Assembly (NCBI GenBank): GCA_024743215.1 | Contig: JANSWZ010000001.1 | Coordinates: 496,001-560,000 of the forward strand | Direction: 5' to 3' | DNA length: 64,000 nt | Source: Alphaproteobacteria bacterium | GTDB lineage: Bacteria > Pseudomonadota > Alphaproteobacteria > Rhizobiales > GCA-2746425 | Shown: positions 28,976 through 38,724 of the stretch, one piece after another | Position numbering within the stretch: the first letter of the stretch is position 1 | Layout of the letters: every line of letters begins with the position of its first letter | Translations under genes and position numbers: made by a program | Notes under the pieces: model-generated | Told to the model about the DNA's origin: nothing | Databases searched by the model: none | What the model saw: the letters and a program-made list of their open reading frames with translations, nothing else

Positions 28976-29011
28976 CTAGGGTTTGGATTGAATTTGGAGT
29001 TTAAACCCTAG
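28976..29011. repeat. 9-bp inverted repeat in the uvrA/ssb gap
   Basis: CTAGGGTTT (28976-28984) and AAACCCTAG (29003-29011) are perfect reverse complements separated by 18 bases. The arms lie 25 bases past the SOS box. The function is unknown; it could be a second regulator site or a cruciform-forming element. Confidence 0.5.
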
Positions 29012-29210
29012 CTTTTGACAGTGATAGCAACAGCATGTGTGGAAAACTGTCAGCAGCGTGTCATTAATGGTGGAAGAGGCCGAGGAAAACGACGATGTGT
29101 GTTAAAAGAACAGACCATTATGTCGTCGATAGCTGCGAGTGTGGCTCGAAAATAGCAATTTACCAACAGAGCCAGCATTTGCTGGCTGACCTTTACGTCA
29201 GGAGTATGCC

Positions 29211-29744
29211 ATGGCTGGCAGTGTCAACAAAGTAATCTTGGTCGGAAACCTGGGCGCGGATCCGGAAATCCGTCGTTTGAACTCCGGCGATCCTGTCGTC
29301 AATCTTCGAATTGCCACCAGTGAAAGCTGGCGTGATAAGAACAGTGGCGAGCGTCGTGAAAAAACCGAATGGCATCAGGTCGTGATTTTCAATGATAATC
29401 TGGCTAAAGTTGCTGAGAACTATCTGAAGAAGGGCGCGAAAGTTTATCTTGAAGGCCAGCTTCAGACGCGGCAATGGGAAGACCAAAGCGGTCAGAAACG
29501 CTATACGACAGAAATCGTGCTGCAACGCTATCGTGGTGAATTGCAGATGCTCGACTCACGCGGACAGGGCGGTCAGGATTCTGCGGGTGGCGGTTATGAT
29601 CGTGGCGCCGTGAGCAACCAGGGTGGTGGCAATCAAGGTGGCGGCAATCAGGGCGGCGGCAATAATTTCGGGCAATCAGACCCGATGCAGAAAGGCGGCG
29701 GTAGCAATTTCGCCGACGATATGGATGATGAGATTCCGTTCTAG
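29211..29744 (+). CDS. ssb: Single-stranded DNA-binding protein
   Basis: A 177-residue SSB. Residues 1-110 form the OB fold ([50 protein letters not shown]). A glycine-rich linker with GGGNQ repeats (about 143-160) leads to the acidic tip DDMDDEIPF, which docks replication and repair enzymes. It coats single-stranded DNA during replication, recombination and repair. The ATG follows AGGAG. The LexA box upstream suggests SOS induction together with uvrA. The last 20 bases overlap the start of the next gene in another frame. Confidence 0.97.
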   Translation: MAGSVNKVILVGNLGADPEIRRLNSGDPVVNLRIATSESWRDKNSGERREKTEWHQVVIFNDNLAKVAENYLKKGAKVYLEGQLQTRQWEDQSGQKRYTTEIVLQRYRGELQMLDSRGQGGQDSAGGGYDRGAVSNQGGGNQGGGNQGGGNNFGQSDPMQKGGGSNFADDMDDEIPF

Positions 29745-30126
29745 AAAACTGAGATCTGTCGCCGTTTCATCGGCTTTTGTCTTGTCGTTCATGATGTTGC
29801 CGACGATGGCGCTGGCCGGGGAAGCCGATGTGGTAAGTGCCACGGCAACCCCTACCGGCGGGGATAGATGGCGTATTGAGGCAACCGTCCGCCATGCCGA
29901 TGAGGGCTGGGACCATTATGCCAATGCCTTTGAAGTGCTTGATCCGCAGGGTCAGGTGCTTGGTGTTCGGGAATTGCTGCATCCACATGTGAATGAACAG
30001 CCATTCACGCGTTCTTTGAGTGGGGTTGTCATTCCTCCGGAGACGGCTTTCATCACGATAAGGGCCAAGGATTCCGTTCACGAATATGGTGGCGCGGAAT
30101 TTCGAATTGATTTACCCGCGCAATAG
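29725..30126 (+). CDS. Small exported protein of unknown function
   Basis: A protein of about 133 residues overlapping the ssb end. The frame is open further upstream inside ssb, but only a start at ATG 29725 or 29728 gives an N-terminal signal peptide ([20 protein letters not shown], cleavage near ALA-GEA). The mature part, beginning [17 protein letters not shown], has predicted beta strands including [19 protein letters not shown] and [15 protein letters not shown], suggesting an immunoglobulin-like fold. I do not recognise the family. It is convergent with marC, with only 5 bases between the stops. Confidence 0.7.
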   Translation: MMRFRSRKLRSVAVSSAFVLSFMMLPTMALAGEADVVSATATPTGGDRWRIEATVRHADEGWDHYANAFEVLDPQGQVLGVRELLHPHVNEQPFTRSLSGVVIPPETAFITIRAKDSVHEYGGAEFRIDLPAQ

Positions 30127-30131
30127 CGGGT

Positions 30132-30770
30132 TCAAGCCGTCGGGGCGGCCATAAAAGCTATAATGCCATCCGCTACGAATTGGACTGACAATGCGGCCAG
30201 AATAACCCCCAGCAGCCGAGTAAGCACCATGCGGCCTGTATCGCCAAGAATGTGATCCAATCGTTCGGCAAGCATGAAGACGACCATACACAAAACCATC
30301 AATGCCAGAATAACGCCTATCAGGGCGCTGCGCTCCAAGGGCGATGACATTTCGGTAGACAACAGGACCGTTGCCGAGATGGCGCCCGGTCCGGCGATCA
30401 GTGGTATGGCCAGCGGAAACACTGCGATGTGCTTTGCCTCTTCATGGCTGATAACAGCGCGGTCTGTTGTCTCCTGCTTTCGCTCCTGGCGTTTTTCATA
30501 GACCATTTCAAAAGCCAACCAGAAGAGAAGCAGGCCGCCTGCAATGCGAAATGCTGGCATGGTAATGCCAAAAAGATCGAGGATGGTCATACCTGCCAAC
30601 GCAAACATCACCAGAAGGCCGGTGCTGATCAGGATGCCTCTCAATGCGATTTGGGTGCGTGTGGCGCGGTCCATGCCTGCCGTGAGTGCCAGAAACAGCG
30701 GTGCCAGCCCAATCGGGTCGATGGTTACCAGCAGTGTGACAGAGGCATTTATGAGCGTATCGATTTCCAT
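30132..30770 (-). CDS. MarC-family integral membrane protein
   Basis: A 212-residue membrane protein with six predicted helices. Typical MarC/UPF0056 features are TLLVTIDPIGLAPLFLALTA at the start, and FPLAIPLIAGPGAISATVLL in the middle. The family was once linked to multiple antibiotic resistance, but that link was not confirmed and the substrate is unknown. It is encoded convergently with the small exported protein and divergently from gyrA (227-base gap, AT-rich near gyrA). Confidence 0.9.
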   Translation of the reverse strand: MEIDTLINASVTLLVTIDPIGLAPLFLALTAGMDRATRTQIALRGILISTGLLVMFALAGMTILDLFGITMPAFRIAGGLLLFWLAFEMVYEKRQERKQETTDRAVISHEEAKHIAVFPLAIPLIAGPGAISATVLLSTEMSSPLERSALIGVILALMVLCMVVFMLAERLDHILGDTGRMVLTRLLGVILAALSVQFVADGIIAFMAAPTA

Positions 30771-30997
30771 GGCAACAAGCCGTGCAGCGATGCTCTATGG
30801 GTGTCAAGGTGCAATTTCAAAGCGCTGATGGGCTAGAAAAAGCAGAGCCTGTCGTAAATTTGGCAAAAATAACTGTAAATATCTGTTTTAATTGAGGAAA
30901 TTGCACGCGTTTTCACAGTGCAAAATTAGTCTTTGCCGTTGCGGCAGTCTATAATGAACCACTTCAATTCTGAGCGACGATTCGTCGCCTTTAACCC

Positions 30998-33877
30998 GTG
31001 AGTACAGATTTGTCCGATAACGAGAATACCCCTCAGGGAAACGAGCCAACCGGCGATTTACCGTCCGATATTGAACGCATCGGTATTGTTGAAGAAATGA
31101 AGCGGTCCTATCTCGATTACGCGATGAGCGTGATCGTCAGCCGGGCCTTGCCGGATGTGCGTGACGGTTTGAAACCTGTGCATCGGCGTATCCTGTATGC
31201 CATGCATGGCATGGGTCTTGAACACAACAAGCCATATCGTAAATCAGCCGGTGTTGTGGGTGAGGTGATGGGTAAATATCACCCCCATGGTGACAGCGCG
31301 ATTTATGACGCGCTGGTGCGCATGGCTCAGGAATTCTCCATGCGTCTGCCACTTGTGGACGGGCAGGGGAATTTTGGCTCTGTCGATGGCGATCCACCTG
31401 CTGCGATGCGTTATACGGAATGCCGAATGGAAAAGGCTGCCCAGTATCTGCTGGCGGACATTGAAAAAGACACTGTTGATTTTCAGGAAAACTATGATGG
31501 GCGTGAGCAAGAACCGGTTGTCATGCCGTCCCGCTTCCCCAATCTGCTGGCCAACGGAGCTGGCGGCATTGCGGTTGGTATGGCTACCAATATTCCACCG
31601 CATAATCTGGGTGAAGTGATCAATTCCTGTATTGCGTTGATTGATGATCCGGAAATAACGCTGTCTGGCATAATGGAACATATGCCGGGTCCTGATTTTC
31701 CAACCGGCGGCATGATTCTTGGCCGCGCCGGCATTCGATCTGCATTTGAAACGGGGCGCGGCAGTGTCATCATGCGTGGCAAGGTGGCCACCGAGATGGT
31801 GCGCAAGGACCGCGAAGCGCTAGTCATCACCGAAATACCTTATCAGGTGAACAAAGCCACGATGATCGAAAAGATCGCTGATCTGGTGCGTGAGAAGCGT
31901 GTTGAGGGCATTTCTGACATCCGCGATGAATCTGATCGTGATGGTATGCGGGTTGTTGTTGAGCTGAAGCGTGATGCGGTTGCTGATGTGGTGTTGAACC
32001 AGATCTACCGATTCTCGCCTTTGCAAGGCTCCTTTGGCTGTAACATGGTGGCGCTGAATGGCGGCAAGCCGGAGCAGATGACGCTTCTGGACATGTTGCG
32101 CGCATTCGTGGCATTCCGCGAAGTCGTTGTCAGCCGCAGAACCAAGTTTCTGCTGAACAAGGCGCGCGATCGTGCTCATGTTCTGGTGGGGCTGGCCATT
32201 GCGGTTGCCAATATCGATATGGTGATAGCGCTTATCCGTGCTGCTCCTGATCCTGCGACTGCACGCGCTCAATTGCTTGAGAAAAGCTGGCCTGCACGAG
32301 ACATTGAGCCGCTGATCCGCCTGATCGATGATCCTCGACACCGTGTTCAGGAAGATGGCACCTATACATTGTCGGAAGAACAGGCACGCGCCATTTTGGA
32401 ACTGCGTCTGCAACGTCTGACGGGTATCGGGCAAGAAGAGATTTCTGACGAGCTGAACAAGCTTGGCGATGAGATCAAGGAATATCTTGAAATTCTCGGC
32501 TCGCGCCTGCGTATCATGACCATCATCAAGGATGAATTGCAGGAGTCACATGAACTGTTTGCCACGCCGCGCCGGACCGAAATTCTGGACGGTGGCGCCG
32601 AGCTTGAAGATGAAGACCTGATCCAACGAGAGGATATGGTCATTACCGTATCCCATACGGGCTATATCAAGCGCGTGCCATTGGCGACTTATCGGGCGCA
32701 GCGACGGGGCGGCAAGGGCCGTTCCGGCATGTCGACCAAGGATGAGGATTTTGTGACACGGCTGTTTGTGGCCAACACTCACACACCGCTGCTGTTCTTC
32801 TCCTCACGCGGCATTGTCTACAAGCTGAAAGCCTGGCGTTTGCCTATAGGCAGCCCGCAGTCTCGCGGCAAGGCACTGATCAATATTCTGCCATTGCAGC
32901 AGGATGAAACCATCACCACAATTATGCCTTTGCCGGAAGATGAAGAAAGCTGGGCACAGTTGGATGTAATGTTTGCCACGTCGCGCGGCACAGTTCGTCG
33001 CAACAAGCTGTCAGACTTTGTTCAGGTCAACCGCAACGGCAAAATTGCCATGAAACTGGATGAGGGAGATGCCATTGTTGGTGTTGAAACCTGTTCTGCT
33101 GATGATGATGTGCTGCTGACCAGCCTGAAAGGGCAGTGTATTCGCTTCAGAGTGCAGGATGTACGCGTCTTCACTGGCAGAAACTCGGTTGGGGTGCGTG
33201 GCATCAATTTGGCATCTGGTGATAGTGTGATCGCAATGTCGATCCTGCGTCATTTTGAGGCGACACCAGCAGAACGCACAGCCTTTATCAAGAAAAGTCG
33301 TTTGTTGCGTGGGATTGAAGAGGAAGGGGCTTCGACAGAAGCGCCTGATGATGAGGCTGAGGCGGCAACAGGTACGGATGAGACCGTTCTGGACGACGCC
33401 AAGTTCGAAGCCATGATAGAAGCTGAACAGGTTATTCTGGCCATTTCTGAAAATGGCTATGGTAAGCGCAGTTCCTCCTTTGAGTACCGGGTCTCCGGTC
33501 GCGGCGGCAAAGGTATTGCTGCTATGAGCATGTCTGACCGAAACGGAGCACTTGCGGCGTCTTTCCGGGTGGATGTTGGCGATGAAATCATGCTCGTCAC
33601 CAATGGTGGTCAGCTCATTCGCTGTCCGATTGATGGTATCCGTCTCGCGGGCCGGTCGACTCAGGGTGTCACGGTTTTCAACACCGCAAAGGACGAAATT
33701 GTCGTTTCTGTTGAGCGTATTAGCGAGATCGAAGGCGATGATGAGGACGATGGTGAAGATGCTGAGGGCAATGGTTCCGAAGCGACGGAGCCGGGCGAGG
33801 CACAAGCGTCTTCCGATGACACTGATCCTGAGGCTGATGCTTCAGGCGCATCAGAGGCCGGTTCTTCAGACACATAA
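30998..33877 (+). CDS. gyrA: DNA gyrase subunit A
   Basis: A 959-residue type II topoisomerase subunit that breaks and rejoins DNA to introduce negative supercoils. The catalytic Tyr is Y139 in AAMRYTE. The quinolone region reads [11 protein letters not shown] with Ser100 and Asp104, the susceptible residues (E. coli S83 and D87). The C-terminal beta-pinwheel contains the GyrA box QRRGGKG. An acidic insertion ([20 protein letters not shown], near residues 770-790) splits a pinwheel blade, and the C-terminus is a 50-residue Glu/Asp/Ser-rich tail. A GTG start at 30998 is used; no strong ribosome site is visible. Confidence 0.97.
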   Translation: MSTDLSDNENTPQGNEPTGDLPSDIERIGIVEEMKRSYLDYAMSVIVSRALPDVRDGLKPVHRRILYAMHGMGLEHNKPYRKSAGVVGEVMGKYHPHGDSAIYDALVRMAQEFSMRLPLVDGQGNFGSVDGDPPAAMRYTECRMEKAAQYLLADIEKDTVDFQENYDGREQEPVVMPSRFPNLLANGAGGIAVGMATNIPPHNLGEVINSCIALIDDPEITLSGIMEHMPGPDFPTGGMILGRAGIRSAFETGRGSVIMRGKVATEMVRKDREALVITEIPYQVNKATMIEKIADLVREKRVEGISDIRDESDRDGMRVVVELKRDAVADVVLNQIYRFSPLQGSFGCNMVALNGGKPEQMTLLDMLRAFVAFREVVVSRRTKFLLNKARDRAHVLVGLAIAVANIDMVIALIRAAPDPATARAQLLEKSWPARDIEPLIRLIDDPRHRVQEDGTYTLSEEQARAILELRLQRLTGIGQEEISDELNKLGDEIKEYLEILGSRLRIMTIIKDELQESHELFATPRRTEILDGGAELEDEDLIQREDMVITVSHTGYIKRVPLATYRAQRRGGKGRSGMSTKDEDFVTRLFVANTHTPLLFFSSRGIVYKLKAWRLPIGSPQSRGKALINILPLQQDETITTIMPLPEDEESWAQLDVMFATSRGTVRRNKLSDFVQVNRNGKIAMKLDEGDAIVGVETCSADDDVLLTSLKGQCIRFRVQDVRVFTGRNSVGVRGINLASGDSVIAMSILRHFEATPAERTAFIKKSRLLRGIEEEGASTEAPDDEAEAATGTDETVLDDAKFEAMIEAEQVILAISENGYGKRSSSFEYRVSGRGGKGIAAMSMSDRNGALAASFRVDVGDEIMLVTNGGQLIRCPIDGIRLAGRSTQGVTVFNTAKDEIVVSVERISEIEGDDEDDGEDAEGNGSEATEPGEAQASSDDTDPEADASGASEAGSSDT

Positions 33878-33884
33878 GCTGCTT

Positions 33885-33922
33885 CATTCCGGGGTTTTCG
33901 AATAAAATCCCGGAATGGCTTT
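33885..33922 (+). terminator. Probable terminator of gyrA
   Basis: CATTCCGGGGTTTT (33885-33898) pairs with AAAATCCCGGAATG (33904-33917), 14 bp with one G-T wobble and loop CGAAT, starting 7 bases after the gyrA stop. The following run is only TTT, so termination may be partial, which would allow some read-through into holB. Confidence 0.7.
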
Positions 33923-33967
33923 GATCCCTTGGTGATCCTGGAATAGGGTCGGATTTTCTCCGCTGGA

Positions 33968-35020
33968 ATGCACATGTCCGTTGTTGAAGATTATGATCGA
34001 ATATTACAGCCACGCGCTGCGCAGGGTCTTGTCGGTGCAGAAAAGCTGCAAGGCGTGTTTCTGGACGCGCTCGGTCATGGCAGATTGCACCATGCCTGGT
34101 TGATTGGCGGGCCGGACAGTTGCGGCAAGGCAACCTTTGCCTATCAGGTTGCCAAGTTTTTGCTGGATCATCAATTTGATGTATGGGACGCGGCACCAAA
34201 GGTTCAGGATTTATCTGTTTCATCAGACAGTCGAGCTGCCGCTAAAATCAGTGCTGGCTCACATTCCGATTTGCTCCTTTTGTCACGTCGCTGGGACGCG
34301 GATAACAAGCGTATGACGGCCGGTATACCGGTGAATGATGTGCGCCGATTGACCCAGTTTTTGGGGTCAACAGCGGGTGAGGGTGGCTGGCGCATTGTCA
34401 TTGTCGACAAGGTTGATGATATGGCGCCTGCTGCTGCAAATGCGCTTTTGAAATCACTTGAAGAGCCACCCGCTAATTGTCTGTTTTTATTGATTTCTGA
34501 TAATATTCAAAGGCTGCTTCCGACAATTCGTTCCAGATGCCGCAAAGCCATGCTACCACGGCCGACTGACGCCGAGGTGGCGACTATTCTGCAAGCACAA
34601 ATAGACGATTTCGACGCAGCTGAGTTTGCGCTGGTCGAAGGGCTGGCAGATGGCCGTGTGCGCTACGCGATGGATCTTCTGGCAACAGACCATGGGGATC
34701 TGCGGCATGACATGCAGGCGCGGCTTGAGGAGCCACCAGGTGATTTGAAAAACCTGCATGCATTGGCGGATGCGCTGTGCTCGCGGGGGCGGGATGCGCT
34801 CTTCGCTGAGTTTTTGGAACGTGCCCGGCTTTTTGTACATAATCGGGCAAAAGCGGTGGCCGGGCAGGGCGGCGCAAATCCTTGGATTGATGTTTGGGAC
34901 GTGCTTGATCGGCAACAGCGTGAGACTGAGACCTATAATCTGGATAAGAAACAGTTGATCCTGAACCTGTTTGCGCTACTAAACAAAGCCAAACATGCTG
35001 CGGCCCTTTTACCCGCTTAA
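33968..35020 (+). CDS. holB: DNA polymerase III subunit delta'
   Basis: A 350-residue clamp-loader subunit. It has a RuvB/AAA+ N-terminal fold: LHHAWLIGGPDSCGKATFAY (Walker A region), a Walker B region WRIVIVDKVDDMAPAAANAL, and sensor 1 LISDNIQRLLPTIRSRCRKA with the SRC motif of the family. The start may be 33968 or the second Met at 33974. It precedes metG and tatD as in other alphaproteobacteria, but thymidylate kinase (tmk), which usually lies just before it, is absent; gyrA takes that place. Confidence 0.93.
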   Translation: MHMSVVEDYDRILQPRAAQGLVGAEKLQGVFLDALGHGRLHHAWLIGGPDSCGKATFAYQVAKFLLDHQFDVWDAAPKVQDLSVSSDSRAAAKISAGSHSDLLLLSRRWDADNKRMTAGIPVNDVRRLTQFLGSTAGEGGWRIVIVDKVDDMAPAAANALLKSLEEPPANCLFLLISDNIQRLLPTIRSRCRKAMLPRPTDAEVATILQAQIDDFDAAEFALVEGLADGRVRYAMDLLATDHGDLRHDMQARLEEPPGDLKNLHALADALCSRGRDALFAEFLERARLFVHNRAKAVAGQGGANPWIDVWDVLDRQQRETETYNLDKKQLILNLFALLNKAKHAAALLPA

Positions 35021-35050
35021 GGGTCCCGCTTAGACAGGTCAGTTCCAGTT

Positions 35051-36601
35051 ATGAGTAAAAAGACGTTTTATATCACGACAGCAATTTCCTATCCCAATGG
35101 TGCGCCCCATATCGGGCATGCCTATGAGTTGATTGCGACTGATGCCATGGCGCGCTTCAAGCGCCTTGACGGCTACGACACGTTTTTTCTGACCGGCGTT
35201 GATGAGCACGGCCTGAAAATGCTGAAGACGGCACGAGATCTGGGCATCTCCACACAGGAACTTGCGGACCGCAATACGGCTCGTTTTCAGGAAATGGCGG
35301 TGGCGTTGAATGCGTCAAATGACGATTATCTGCGCACGTCTGAACCGCGACATCATGCGGCCAGTGTTGAAATCTGGAAACGCATGGCGGCGGCCGGCGA
35401 CATTTACAAGAACACTTATTCCGGTTGGTACTCTGTTCGTGATGAAGCCTATTATGGCGAAGATGAAATCACGACGAATGAGGATGGCGTCAAGCTGGGC
35501 GGGCAGGGCACGCCGGTGGAGTGGGTTGAGGAAGACAGTTATTTCTTCAAGCTGTCAGCTTATCAGGATCGCTTGCTGGCCTATTTTGAGGCCAATCCAG
35601 ACTTTATCGGACCCGATGAGCGCCGCAATGAGATCATCAGCTTTGTCAAATCGGGCCTGCGGGATTTGTCGATTTCACGAACAACTTTTGACTGGGGTGT
35701 CAAGGTTCCAGATGACCCTGAACATGTCATGTATGTCTGGGTCGATGCGCTGACCAATTATCTGACAGCAACTGGTTTTCCTGATGCAGATGCGGAACGA
35801 GCCAGGTTCTGGCCGGCGGATGTGCACGTGATCGGGAAAGACATCATTCGCTTTCATGCGGTATACTGGCCAGCATTCCTGATGTCTGCCGGTCTGCCAT
35901 TGCCAAAGCGGGTTTATGCACATGGCTTCCTGTTCAATCGCGGGGAGAAAATGTCGAAATCTGTTGGCAATGTGGTCGATCCGATTGCGCTGGTCGAAGC
36001 CTATGGTCTTGACGCCTTACGCTATTTCCTGCTGCGTGAGGTCCCGTTCGGACGCGATGGCAGTTACAGCCATGAGGCAATTGTTGCGCGGATGAATGCC
36101 GATTTGGCGAATGATCTGGGCAATCTGGCGCAGCGCTCCTTGTCCATGGTGTTCAAGAATTTGGACGGATTGCTGGAAGCTCCGGTTAAATATTCTGAGG
36201 AAGATACGGCCATGTTGGAGCAGGCGAGGGCTCTCTTGCCGCTGTGCAGGAATGCCATGGATGTTCAGGCACCGCATAATGCGCTCAATGCCGTCTGGGC
36301 TGTTGTGAGTGAGGCCAATCGCTATTTTGCGGCTCAGGAGCCTTGGGCACTGAAAAAGTCCGATCCCCAGCGCATGGCAGCGGTTCTGTTTGTGACAGCC
36401 GAGATTGTGCGGCGTGTTGCCATTCTCTCGCAGCCTTTTATGCCAGAATCCTCAGCCAAGCTGCTTGATGTCTTGTGTGTGCCTGAAGATGCACGCGATT
36501 TTGCAGCCTTGGCACAGGATACAATTCTGGCCAGCGGTACGCAGATCGCCAAGCCGGAAGGCGTGTTTCCAAGATTTGTTGAAGCGGCATCAGAGAGCTG
36601 A
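35051..36601 (+). CDS. metG: Methionine--tRNA ligase
   Basis: A 516-residue class I synthetase that charges tRNA-Met and initiator tRNA. The HIGH motif is [10 protein letters not shown] (near 18-27) and the KMSKS motif [10 protein letters not shown] (near 298-307). The zinc-knuckle cysteines of the E. coli type enzyme are absent, and [16 protein letters not shown] marks the MetG subclass without the knuckle. There is no C-terminal tRNA-binding EMAP domain. It lies between holB and tatD, 8 bases before tatD. Confidence 0.96.
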   Translation: MSKKTFYITTAISYPNGAPHIGHAYELIATDAMARFKRLDGYDTFFLTGVDEHGLKMLKTARDLGISTQELADRNTARFQEMAVALNASNDDYLRTSEPRHHAASVEIWKRMAAAGDIYKNTYSGWYSVRDEAYYGEDEITTNEDGVKLGGQGTPVEWVEEDSYFFKLSAYQDRLLAYFEANPDFIGPDERRNEIISFVKSGLRDLSISRTTFDWGVKVPDDPEHVMYVWVDALTNYLTATGFPDADAERARFWPADVHVIGKDIIRFHAVYWPAFLMSAGLPLPKRVYAHGFLFNRGEKMSKSVGNVVDPIALVEAYGLDALRYFLLREVPFGRDGSYSHEAIVARMNADLANDLGNLAQRSLSMVFKNLDGLLEAPVKYSEEDTAMLEQARALLPLCRNAMDVQAPHNALNAVWAVVSEANRYFAAQEPWALKKSDPQRMAAVLFVTAEIVRRVAILSQPFMPESSAKLLDVLCVPEDARDFAALAQDTILASGTQIAKPEGVFPRFVEAASES

Positions 36602-36609
36602 GAGAGCAA

Positions 36610-37392
36610 ATGCTGATTGACAGTCATTGCCACCTGGACTTTCCAGATTTTTCGGAGCAATTGGACGATGTGGTTGTGCGCGCGCGCGACCGTGGTGTTC
36701 AGCGCATTATCACGATTTGTACGCGAGTCGAAAAATTTGGGCAAGTGCTTGCCGTTGCAGAGAAATTTGACGATGTGTTCTGTTCCGTCGGGACTCATCC
36801 GCATAATGCGGATGAAGAATTACATATCACCACAGATCGTCTGGTTGAATTGTCTGCGCATCCAAAGGTGGTCGCAATCGGGGAGGCGGGGCTCGACTAC
36901 CATTACGACAAGAGTGCCCGTGAGGCCCAAAAACAGAGCTTTATCGCCCATATTGCCGCTGCACGTATCACCGGTTTGCCCCTGGTTATCCACGCGCGCG
37001 CGGCGGACGCTGATATGATTGACATTTTGAAGAAAGAGACGGAAATCGGTTCGTTTCCGGCGGTGTTGCATTGCTTTTCATCTGGCGCAGGCCTGGCTAA
37101 GATTGGCGTTGAACTGGGTCTCTATGTATCGTTTTCGGGTATTGCGACCTTTAAAAACGCGCAGGATATCCGCGATGTTGCTCGCGGTGTGCCGTATGAC
37201 CGCATTTTGGTTGAGACAGATGCGCCATATCTGGCGCCGGTACCGCATCGTGGTCGTACCAACGAACCGTCCTATGTGGCCGATACAGCCGCATCACTTG
37301 CAGAGACGCTTCATCTGGATGTATCGGAGTTGATTGCGCAGACCGGAGCCAATGCATTCCAGCTGTTCAAAAAACTTCCGAAGGTCTTATGA
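36610..37392 (+). CDS. TatD-family metal-dependent deoxyribonuclease
   Basis: A 260-residue amidohydrolase-fold nuclease. Metal ligands are seen in LIDSHCHLDF (His6 and His8 region), AIGEAGLDYHY, LVIHARAADADM, LHCFSSGAG and VETDAPYLAPVPHRGRTNEP. The family includes 3'-5' exonucleases for DNA and RNA and D-aminoacyl-tRNA deacylases. In this position it is usually called YcfH/TatD-like. It overlaps the next gene by 4 bases (ATGA), so coupled translation is likely. Confidence 0.93.
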   Translation: MLIDSHCHLDFPDFSEQLDDVVVRARDRGVQRIITICTRVEKFGQVLAVAEKFDDVFCSVGTHPHNADEELHITTDRLVELSAHPKVVAIGEAGLDYHYDKSAREAQKQSFIAHIAAARITGLPLVIHARAADADMIDILKKETEIGSFPAVLHCFSSGAGLAKIGVELGLYVSFSGIATFKNAQDIRDVARGVPYDRILVETDAPYLAPVPHRGRTNEPSYVADTAASLAETLHLDVSELIAQTGANAFQLFKKLPKVL

Positions 37393-38183
37393 GTCTGCGC
37401 TTTACAATTCTGGGCTGCGGATCATCGCCTGGCGTGCCAAGAATTGGAAATGAATGGGGCGCATGTGATCCGGACAATCAAAAAAATCGCCGGCGGCGCT
37501 GCAGCCTGCTTGTCGAGAAACGCAGCAAAGATGGCGTAACGCGCATCATAGTCGACACCGGTCCGGATTTTCGTGAGCAATGTCTGTCTCAGAACGTCGA
37601 TTGGGCTGATGCAGTGCTGTATACGCACGCGCACGCAGATCATGCCCACGGCATTGATGATTTACGCGCATTTGTGATCAACCGACGTGAGCGCGTCCAA
37701 ATCTATGCCGATCGCGAGACGCTGGATCGGCTGCATGATGGATTTGGCTATTGCTTCAAGACTCCGACTGGTTCGTCTTATCCGCCCATTCTTGTGGCGC
37801 ATGAAATTGCGCATGGTGAGACGTTGTCCATTGACGGTCCCGGCGGTGCAATCGACATTCTGCCGTTTAAACAGATACATGGTGACATTCTCTCATTCGG
37901 TTTCCGAATTGGTGATGTGGCTTATTCATCTGACATCAGCGCATTGCCGTCAGAGAGCGCCGCGCTGCTGTCCGGGCTGTCTCACTGGATTGTCGACGCG
38001 CTGCGCTACGATCCACATCCGAGCCATTTTTCATTGCGCGAGGCGTTAGAGGCTATTGAACAGATTGGCCCGAAGCAGGCCGTTTTGACCCATATGCACA
38101 TCGATCTTGATTACGAGACAGTGCGCCAGGAAACCCCGGATTCCGTGGAACCTGCCTATGATGGCTGGTTCTGTGATGTGTAA
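37389..38183 (+). CDS. MBL-fold metal-dependent hydrolase (PhnP-like)
   Basis: A 264-residue metallo-beta-lactamase-fold hydrolase. The zinc motif HxHxDH appears as THAHADHAHGIDDLR, with downstream ligands in IHGDILSFGFRIGD, AYSSDISALP and THMHIDLDYE. The N-terminus LRFTILGCGSSPGVPRIGNE is shared with the PhnP cyclic-phosphodiesterase branch. It closes the conserved holB-metG-tatD-MBL block. The substrate is not known for this subgroup; a phosphodiester is the most likely guess. Confidence 0.9.
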   Translation: MSLRFTILGCGSSPGVPRIGNEWGACDPDNQKNRRRRCSLLVEKRSKDGVTRIIVDTGPDFREQCLSQNVDWADAVLYTHAHADHAHGIDDLRAFVINRRERVQIYADRETLDRLHDGFGYCFKTPTGSSYPPILVAHEIAHGETLSIDGPGGAIDILPFKQIHGDILSFGFRIGDVAYSSDISALPSESAALLSGLSHWIVDALRYDPHPSHFSLREALEAIEQIGPKQAVLTHMHIDLDYETVRQETPDSVEPAYDGWFCDV

Positions 38184-38724
38184 TTATTCCATAATATATC
38201 TTATGCGATAATTGGCTGTATGGCTCAGATGGTTATATCTCACCACCCTAGCAAGTCAGAGATGTCTCGCATTCCAATTTTGAGTCTTGAGACATTGGGA
38301 CTTAATTTAGGATGGCTATGGCCGCATTGAGTCTTCGATTGTCCGGTCGGCATTGGCAGTCTGTATAATGGCTGTCTCATTTGGCAGTTCAGGATCGAGT
38401 GCTTTTTGTCATCGATGCATCCATGTTGGGGGCTCAAGCGCGTGACGTTTTGTGATGATCATGATGGTCGACCGGGGTGTGTGATGGTGTGACCCTGCCC
38501 TGCAGAACGTCGACAAGCCACAGTTGGTAATCCGACTTGAAGCGTCGGGACAAATGGCTTGGCACCGCTCTGGAAGTGATTGCCGACTGGCGATTTGGAA
38601 CGTGATGTCTCAAGAAGTGAAGTTGCACCATGACAAGCGTGGCAAACTGGCCAGATGTTTCAAAGTGAGAGATAAGGTCCATAGAACCGTGTTTCTATAA
38701 ATTTCAGACAAACATTTTGAGGCC
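38184..38724. other. 541-base non-coding gap
   Basis: I see no protein-like frame with a ribosome site, no complete tRNA and no terminator with a T-run. The opening bases are AT-rich. The gap marks the change from the conserved housekeeping block to genes of scattered family membership. Confidence 0.5.

Noticed and set aside
29600-29700. Possible CRISPR-like short repeats in ssb
   Set aside because: The repeats encode GGGNQ units of the SSB linker and have no spacer structure.
30901-30923. TTGCAC...GTGCAA inverted repeat upstream of gyrA
   Set aside because: Only 6 bp per arm with an 11-base spacer in AT-rich DNA; too weak to call an operator.
38215-38285. tRNA-like D-arm (GCTCAGATGGTTA)
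   Set aside because: No matching acceptor stem, anticodon stem or T-arm could be built from the flanking bases.
38434-38682. Minus-strand 82-codon open frame
   Set aside because: No ribosome site, no family similarity, and the composition looks random.
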